NCBI GenBank assembly: GCA_031262105.1
Contig: JAISIH010000056.1
Coordinates: 1-54,818 of the forward strand
From: Ruminococcus sp.
Lineage (GTDB): Bacteria > Bacillota > Clostridia > Oscillospirales > Ruminococcaceae
Direction: 5' to 3'
Length of the DNA stretch: 54,818 nucleotides
A program made the translations under genes and the position numbers. Numbering within the stretch: the first letter of the stretch is position 1; each line of letters begins with the position of its first letter. Under the pieces are notes generated by a model. That model was not told where the DNA came from and did no database searches. It worked only from the letters and a program-made list of their open reading frames with translations. Positions 50,286-54,818 of this stretch are shown here, piece after piece.

Positions 50286-51095
50286 ATGTCAGCTATAAAA
50301 AAGGTTTTAGTGTCTAAGGGATGTTTTGACGGCGGTTCGTCGTTCGATGACGAGGCGAAGTCAGCCGGGTTTGAAGTGGTTCATTGCGGGAACGACGGAC
50401 CGGAAATCGCGAGATTCGTCAGCGAAACTGCGCCGGACATCGTCGTTTGCGAAACGATGCTCACGGGTTTTGATGCAGTTGAACTGATTGACCGTGTGAA
50501 TAACGCTGCGCGTGTTAAAAAGCCCTATTTTTTGGTAACTACCGCGAGTAAAAATGCGGTTATCGAGCGGCAGATAATGCGGTTTGCGAATGCGTATCTT
50601 GTGCTTGTTCCCTTTGATGTGAAGGCGTTAATCAGCATCATGACGCGTGTTCATTCAATTTCCGACAGCGAGTATAATTACCAATATAATGAAGTTCCGC
50701 GTGAGGTTGTGGTTACCGATATTATCCATCAGGTCGGGATTCCCGCGCATATTAAGGGCTATCATTATCTGCGCTACGCGATTATTTTAAGCCTTGATGA
50801 CGTGGATATGCTTGACAGCATTACCAAAAAATTGTACCCGTCGATCGCTTCGCACTTCAATACAACTTCAAGCAGGGTTGAGCGTGCAATTCGTCACGCA
50901 ATCGAAATCGCGTGGGACAGGGGAGACATCGACGTGCTTAACAATCTTTTCGGCTACACAATTAATATCGCGAAGGGCAAGCCGACAAACAGCGAATTTA
51001 TCGCGCTGATTACCGACAATCTTCGTCTCAGATTCAAATTCATCAACAGCGGTTCTGACGAAAGCGTTCTTACTCCGATTGAAGCCGTAGTTTAA
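50286..51095 (+). CDS. Spo0A-type transcription regulator with degenerate receiver
   Basis: 269 residues, the length of Spo0A. The C-terminal domain (about 145-260) is strongly conserved Spo0[60 protein letters not shown]. The receiver half keeps its length but not its chemistry: the acidic pair is K11-G12 (VLVSKGC), the phospho-acceptor Asp is Glu-56 (DIVVCETML), and the conserved Lys before PFD is Val (VLVPFD); a Thr is kept in FLVTTAS. Phosphorelay activation looks impossible; Glu-56 might mimic a phosphorylated state. spoIVB, the usual neighbour of spo0A, is absent, so this may be a second copy. AGGAGG ribosome-binding site. Confidence 0.9.
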   Translation: MSAIKKVLVSKGCFDGGSSFDDEAKSAGFEVVHCGNDGPEIARFVSETAPDIVVCETMLTGFDAVELIDRVNNAARVKKPYFLVTTASKNAVIERQIMRFANAYLVLVPFDVKALISIMTRVHSISDSEYNYQYNEVPREVVVTDIIHQVGIPAHIKGYHYLRYAIILSLDDVDMLDSITKKLYPSIASHFNTTSSRVERAIRHAIEIAWDRGDIDVLNNLFGYTINIAKGKPTNSEFIALITDNLRLRFKFINSGSDESVLTPIEAVV

Positions 51096-51180
51096 CCCTT
51101 TGTAACCTTACTTATTATCCCAATTACAGGAAACTTACCCCATTTCTTTTTCTAAATCTTTGCCGACTCTTTCGGCAAAT

Positions 51181-51208
51181 ACCTCAAATATTTTGGGTTA
51201 TTTTTTTT
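51181..51208 (+). terminator. Probable terminator of the spo0A-like gene
   Basis: ACCTCAAA/TTTGGGT hairpin (51181-51198, one bulge) then T8 at 51201-51208. A second stem, TTTGCCGA/TCGGCAAA (51159-51179), lies just upstream. Confidence 0.55.
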
Positions 51209-51575
51209 CTGTTCTTATCGGCTTCAAATTCACGTCGGTGAAGAAATGCTCCGAAACGCCTGTGGCATTGACTATTCCGTCTTCGGTTTCAACAAGATAT
51301 TCAATCTTGAACCTGAAACCGTTGAAAGAAACTATTTTAAGGGCTATTTTAACAGTTTCGCCAAAGTGTACGGCTGTTTTATAACTACAGGTTACACTGT
51401 GAACCGGAATCATTATTCCGTCTGCCTCCATCTGCGTATACGGGTAACCTGCACACTCCAGAAAGTGAAGCCTTGCATCCTCAAACCATTTGATGTAATT
51501 CGAGTGGTGGACAATGCCCATCTTGTCGGTTTCGTAGTAACGAACCTTATGGGTGTACGGTGTAAACGATTTCAT
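51198..51575 (-). CDS. Acyl-CoA thioesterase (YbgC/4HBT hot-dog family)
   Basis: 125 residues from the ATG at 51575 (GGGAG upstream); a longer reading frame to 51617 exists but lacks a better start. Hot-dog thioesterase: VRYYETDKMGIVHHSNYIKWFEDARLHFLE (about 10-39) contains the YbgC-type catalytic Asp in DKMGIVHHSNY, followed by PVHSVTCSYKTAVHFGETVKI. Likely hydrolyses short acyl-CoAs. Its first five codons are themselves a copy of the 15-bp motif. Separated from the upstream lipoprotein gene by about 55 bp. Confidence 0.88.
   Translation of the reverse strand: MKSFTPYTHKVRYYETDKMGIVHHSNYIKWFEDARLHFLECAGYPYTQMEADGIMIPVHSVTCSYKTAVHFGETVKIALKIVSFNGFRFKIEYLVETEDGIVNATGVSEHFFTDVNLKPIRTEKK
51561..51575 (-). 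promoter_or_regulatory. Repeated 15-bp motif, copy 6 (thioesterase start codons)
   Basis: ATGAAATCGTTTACA on the minus strand; begins with the A of the thioesterase ATG. Confidence 0.4.
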
Positions 51576-51630
51576 GACAACGAACTCCCGCCGCAAATTT
51601 TCATTTATGTAAGTCAAGCCGTCAGGAAAT

Positions 51631-52413
51631 TTATTCGGAAGCTTGAGTTTCTTCTGTCTCGGTTTCTTTGTTTTCTTCGGCGGAGGTTTCAGAGCCGGAT
51701 CCGGTTGTGGCGGTTGCGGCAGGCGTAAATTCGTTGTCGAGAGGAACCTCCTCCTTAATCGTCTTGCCCATCAGCTTCACGGCGAAATACGAGCCGTAAT
51801 AATCTTCAACGTCATTGACATTCTGCCAAGTGTAGGTGCAATAGAAGGTGATCGTCGCGCTGGGGCAGTCGTACACTTGCTTTAACTGAAGCTCGTTATC
51901 AATGCCCTGCTCCCCGGTCTGCGTTCCGACAGGGGTTACACCGTATTCTTCCGAAAGCCTGTCGATGGTGTCGTTGTAAAATTTAATGGAGGCGTCCTGC
52001 GAGAAAACGCCGTGGATCTCTTCCATGTATCCGGTCAGAATCTTCTCGGGACTGCCGCTTTGATTTTTAAAATAGTAGGTGATAATCGAATCGTCGGCGT
52101 AATAATTAAGGTTGCCCTCGGGGAGATAGTCGTTAATGGCTTCCATGTTAGTGTCCGGGTCAACAGACCACATCTCGAAATCGTCCTGATAATAGAGCGG
52201 AACGGTATCCGGGAGCATACTGATAATTTTACTCTCGGTCATCCCGAGGCGAATTCTCGTTAAAACGCCCTTATAAGCGACTTCTGCGACGGTGGTATCA
52301 GAAGCCGCAGGGTCGGCGGTTTCGTCAGAATTACAGGCGGAAAAACACAAAACAGCCGCACTCAAAAAAGCCGCAATCTTAATTATAATCTTCACGGAAT
52401 CTTCTCTCTTCAT
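51631..52413 (-). CDS. Uncharacterised lipoprotein
   Basis: 260 residues. Lipoprotein signal with lipobox CFSAC (about 22-26), an Asp/Ala/Thr-rich spacer, then a soluble domain (about 45-225) beginning YKGVLTRIRLGMTESKIISMLPD. That start resembles the short beta-alpha repeat of SmpA/OmlA-like or 'GMT' lipoprotein modules, but the match is weak. The tail is a low-complexity Thr/Glu-rich stretch. Has its own consensus promoter. Confidence 0.7.
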   Translation of the reverse strand: MKREDSVKIIIKIAAFLSAAVLCFSACNSDETADPAASDTTVAEVAYKGVLTRIRLGMTESKIISMLPDTVPLYYQDDFEMWSVDPDTNMEAINDYLPEGNLNYYADDSIITYYFKNQSGSPEKILTGYMEEIHGVFSQDASIKFYNDTIDRLSEEYGVTPVGTQTGEQGIDNELQLKQVYDCPSATITFYCTYTWQNVNDVEDYYGSYFAVKLMGKTIKEEVPLDNEFTPAATATTGSGSETSAEENKETETEETQASE

Positions 52414-52467
52414 ATAAATTCCACAATCCTATATATATTTACGAGCGTACTAAATCTAATCACTATA

Positions 52468-52496
52468 ATTATAACGCATATAATAACTTTTGTCAA
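52468..52496 (-). promoter_or_regulatory. Consensus sigma-A promoter for the lipoprotein gene
   Basis: Minus strand TTGACA (52496-52491), 17 bp, TATAAT (52473-52468). Confidence 0.85.
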
Positions 52497-52614
52497 CTAT
52501 TTTTTCGTAGAATTGCATTAATATAGTTCTAAATTGAAACCAAGTTTAAAATTGCGGAAATAAACTGTGAAAAATGACGGAAATATAGGAAATAAACTAT
52601 GAATTATCTACAAT

Positions 52615-54567
52615 TCACTCTAATTCTTCCGAAATTGATAACCATTCTTCTGTCTTTTCGTCAATCATTATCTTAACACTGTCGATCTCGGCGCATTTTT
52701 CGGTTAACGTTTCATAGTCAAGATTATCATGGGATATTTCATGTTGTAACGCGTCTAAACGCTCGTGAAGTACGGAAATTTTTGCTTCGAGCGATTTTAT
52801 CGTCAGTCGGTTTTGCGCATCCTTTGCACGTTGTTCTTTACTGCGGTAGGCGGTTTGCTTATTTTGCTTTTCTTCGGAAACGGTGCTGTCCGTGTTTTCT
52901 TTTTGAATCGAGGCCGCAGCTGCATTTTCTGCAACGTAAGTTTGATAATCTGCAAAACCACCGGCGAAAAACCTAACACCATCCGGGGTTATTTCACACA
53001 CCTTCGTCGCTAATTTATCAAGGAGATAACGATCGTGAGATACGAAAATTATCGTACCCGAATAGGTTTTCAAAGCATCCTCTAAAACCTCTCGAGTGCT
53101 TATGTCAAGATGGTTTGTCGGCTCGTCAAGGACCAAAACGTTCGCGTGTTCAAGCATCATCAGCGCGAAACAAAGTTTTGCTCGCTCGCCGCCGCTTATT
53201 ACCGACACAGGCTTGAAAACATTTTCGCCGGTTAGCCGAACCTTACCCAAAAGCGATCTGATTTCGAGATCGGTCATGGTCGGATAGCGCGAATGAATTT
53301 CATCTATCACCGTTAATGAGCGGTGAAGCTGGGAATTTTCTTGATCGAAGTAGGATATGCGAACGTTTCGCCCCCATTCGATTGTACCTTTAAAGCAGGG
53401 TAGCTTTTTTGTAAGAAGCTTTAGCAGTGTCGTTTTTCCGGAACCATTCGCGCCGACAATTGCAAGGTGTTCGCCGCGCTTTATCTCAAACGAAACGCCG
53501 CTCGAAAGCAATTTTCGCTTTTCTCCTTCACCGACAGCTATGTCAATATTCTTTACTTTCAAAATATCGAAGGGCGGCTCTATTTTATATGTGAAGTCGA
53601 TTTTCGAAGATTTCTCTTGCATTATCGGCTTTTCTATTATTTCCAGAGATTCAAGTTTTTTCTGTCTGCTTTGTGCTCGTTTCGTGGTTGAGGCGCGGAC
53701 TAAATTCCGTGCGACAAAATCCTCGAGATCTGCGATTTCGCGTTGCTGGTCGTTGTATTCCTTAAGCTGCCGCTCGTTTCGCTCTTTCTTTAGTTCCGTA
53801 AATCTGGTGTAATTACCCTTATAACGGTTAAGTTTGCACCTTTCAATCTCATAGGTAGTTTCAGTAAGTCTGTCTAAAAAATAACGGTCGTGCGAAACGA
53901 TTAGCAGGGCTTTTTTATAGCCGGTCAAGTAGTTTTCAAGCCAAACTATTGTCTCAAAATCAAGGTGGTTGGTCGGTTCATCAAGAATGAGAAGATCGGG
54001 CTTTTCAAGAAGAAGCTTCGCAAGAGCAAGTCTTGTTTTTTCGCCGCCGGAGAGGGTTTTTATCCTTCGCTTGTATGTTTCTTGAGGGAAACCCATTCCC
54101 GACAGGACGATATTAATGTTAACATCCATTATATATCCGTCATTAAGCCGAAAATAGTTTTCTAAAGTGGAAAAATTATGTGAAATATCGCTAAAATATT
54201 TCTCGTTTTCTATCGTTTCCGGCTTTTGCAGCTCTTTTTCAATCCGCCTAAGCTCTTCTTTTACCTTAAAGAGCTTTTCAAACGCCTTCTTTACCTCATC
54301 AATTATTGTGCTTTCGGTGTCGAGACCGGCGTTTTGTCTTAATATACCAATATTAACATCAGAAGATAACGAAAACACCGGCTCGATGGGGTACGATTGC
54401 GTTTCGTATTCCTCTGCTCCGGTTATTATATTTAAAAGGGTTGTTTTCCCGGAACCGTTTATCCCGACGAGACCGATTCTGTCGGTATCCTCAATTGTCA
54501 TTGATATATTATCGAGGATGGTTTTCCCATTATATATCTTTGAGATGTTATTCATCGAAAGTATCAT
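52615..54567 (-). CDS. ABC-F family ATPase
   Basis: 650 residues from ATG 54567 (ATG 54555 is also possible). Two ABC domains on one chain with no membrane helices: first Walker A GINGSGKTTLL, signature LSGGEKTRLALA, Walker B LLILDEPTNHLD; second Walker A GANGSGKTTLL, ISGGERAKLCFA, VLVLDEPTNHLD. The linker between them carries the P-site tRNA-interaction segment; a C-terminal coiled coil ends the protein. ABC-F proteins act on the ribosome, either housekeeping (Uup/YdiF/YfmR/YkpA-like) or giving antibiotic resistance. The C-terminal extension favours the YdiF/Uup-like type. Confidence 0.95.
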   Translation of the reverse strand: MILSMNNISKIYNGKTILDNISMTIEDTDRIGLVGINGSGKTTLLNIITGAEEYETQSYPIEPVFSLSSDVNIGILRQNAGLDTESTIIDEVKKAFEKLFKVKEELRRIEKELQKPETIENEKYFSDISHNFSTLENYFRLNDGYIMDVNINIVLSGMGFPQETYKRRIKTLSGGEKTRLALAKLLLEKPDLLILDEPTNHLDFETIVWLENYLTGYKKALLIVSHDRYFLDRLTETTYEIERCKLNRYKGNYTRFTELKKERNERQLKEYNDQQREIADLEDFVARNLVRASTTKRAQSRQKKLESLEIIEKPIMQEKSSKIDFTYKIEPPFDILKVKNIDIAVGEGEKRKLLSSGVSFEIKRGEHLAIVGANGSGKTTLLKLLTKKLPCFKGTIEWGRNVRISYFDQENSQLHRSLTVIDEIHSRYPTMTDLEIRSLLGKVRLTGENVFKPVSVISGGERAKLCFALMMLEHANVLVLDEPTNHLDISTREVLEDALKTYSGTIIFVSHDRYLLDKLATKVCEITPDGVRFFAGGFADYQTYVAENAAAASIQKENTDSTVSEEKQNKQTAYRSKEQRAKDAQNRLTIKSLEAKISVLHERLDALQHEISHDNLDYETLTEKCAEIDSVKIMIDEKTEEWLSISEELE

Positions 54568-54588
54568 TATGAACACCCGGATTTTTTA

Positions 54589-54611
54589 CGTTTTCATGAA
54601 AACGATTACAT
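54589..54611 (-). promoter_or_regulatory. Repeated 15-bp motif, copy 7, with overlapping palindrome
   Basis: Minus strand reads ATGTAATCGTTTTCA (54611-54597). A perfect 16-bp palindrome CGTTTTCATGAAAACG (54589-54604) overlaps it. Lies about 25-45 bp before the ABC-F start. Confidence 0.55.
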
Positions 54612-54636
54612 GGAAAGTCTACAGATGAAAAAGTAA

Positions 54637-54663
54637 ACAGAGCCGAGACATTCCCGGCTCTGT
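54637..54663 (-). terminator. Intrinsic terminator of rpmF
   Basis: Minus strand: ACAGAGCCG / CGGCTCTGT, 9-bp stem, then TTTACTTTTTC. Confidence 0.85.
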
Positions 54664-54681
54664 AACGTTATGTTCAGATCA

Positions 54682-54818
54682 TCAGTCGTCAAGGTCAATA
54701 ACCTTAACGCTTTTGTAGAATCCGCAATTCCTGCACACTTTATGAGGGGGAATTAACGAACCGCAGTTAGAACATGAAGTAAGCGCGGGAGCATCAAGCT
54801 TCCATACCGAAGAACGTC
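54682..54818 (-). CDS. rpmF: 50S ribosomal protein L32 (partial, 3' end)
   Basis: The last 45 or so codons of bL32 run to the right edge; the start lies outside. Visible: SSVWKLDAPALTSCSNCG, IPPHKVCRNCGFYKSVKVI, with the four zinc-binding cysteines in two CxxC pairs, ending DLDD. Length and Cys pattern are diagnostic. Followed by a clean terminator. Confidence 0.93.
   Translation of the reverse strand, partial: RSSVWKLDAPALTSCSNCGSLIPPHKVCRNCGFYKSVKVIDLDD

Noticed and set aside
51576-51617. N-terminal extension of the thioesterase
   Set aside because: The hot-dog domain and a good RBS fit the ATG at 51575; the extra residues match nothing.
52556-52603. Two 16-bp near-repeats GGAAATAAACTRTGAA before the ABC-F stop
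   Set aside because: Only two copies in AT-rich sequence; not enough to call a repeat family.

Overview
This 54.8 kb window reads as chromosome of an endospore-forming clostridial Firmicute with balanced base composition, most likely an Oscillospirales/Ruminococcaceae-type gut or rumen bacterium. Evidence: sporulation genes (spoVAD, spoVAE, sigG, spoVM and a spo0A-type regulator), Gram-positive housekeeping blocks (ylxM-ffh, rpsP-khpA, nadD-yqeK-rsfS-leuS), sigma-A promoters of the TTGACA-N17-TATAAT type, and a lipoprotein endoglucanase with a cellulose-binding-like module. Genus cannot be named from sequence alone.

Layout. 1-2.2 kb (minus): a phosphohexomutase running off the left edge, a degenerate AcpS-like protein and a DUF6106 membrane protein. 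2.4-9.0 kb (plus): ylxM, ffh, a tiny membrane protein, rpsP, an array of six hairpins, khpA, secG, rnr and a KtrB/TrkH potassium channel. 9.1-14.3 kb: RING/zinc-ribbon membrane protein, nadD, yqeK, a tandem repeat, rsfS, leuS. 14.3-17.9 kb: rpsU, purine nucleoside phosphorylase, an Mrp-type Fe-S carrier and an acidic SHOCT protein. 18.0-24.0 kb: two RCK proteins, a large FtsA-like actin-family protein, a hybrid histidine kinase and rqcP. 24.1-25.3 kb (minus): hup and mazG. 25.4-33.6 kb: spoVAD-spoVAE-GPH symporter, a DUF4349 lipoprotein, a DUF368 lipid-phosphate transporter (minus), small membrane proteins, a degenerate EAL protein and sigG (minus). 33.8-40.7 kb: CPBP protease, hflX, spoVM (minus), a ComEA-like protein, tsaD, the GH5 cellulase and an unknown Cys-containing protein. 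40.8-43.9 kb: tRNA-Arg, a degenerate ABC ATPase with its membrane partner, and an intact IS3-family element. 43.9-50.0 kb (minus): rarA, glyA, an aldose-epimerase-like protein, a radical SAM protein, nadC and a sirtuin. 50.3-54.8 kb: an atypical Spo0A, a thioesterase, a lipoprotein, an ABC-F protein and the 3' end of rpmF.

The most striking observations are these. (1) The Spo0A-type protein has a conserved DNA-binding domain, but its receiver has lost the acidic pair and the conserved Lys and carries Glu at the phospho-acceptor position. A Spo0A-box-like heptamer lies upstream. (2) A strict 15-bp motif, ATGWAATCGWTTWCA, which also fits the catabolite-response-element consensus, occurs seven times where well under one copy is expected. 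It lies at gene ends, a start codon and inside rarA. (3) The IS3-family element sits in the loop of what was the shared terminator of two convergent genes, and its target duplication preserves the rarA stop codon. (4) Several proteins look like pseudo-enzymes (AcpS-like, EAL, ABC ATPase, Spo0A receiver). (5) A six-hairpin array follows rpsP, and a tandem repeat derived from the end of yqeK supplies both a stop codon and the next ribosome-binding site.
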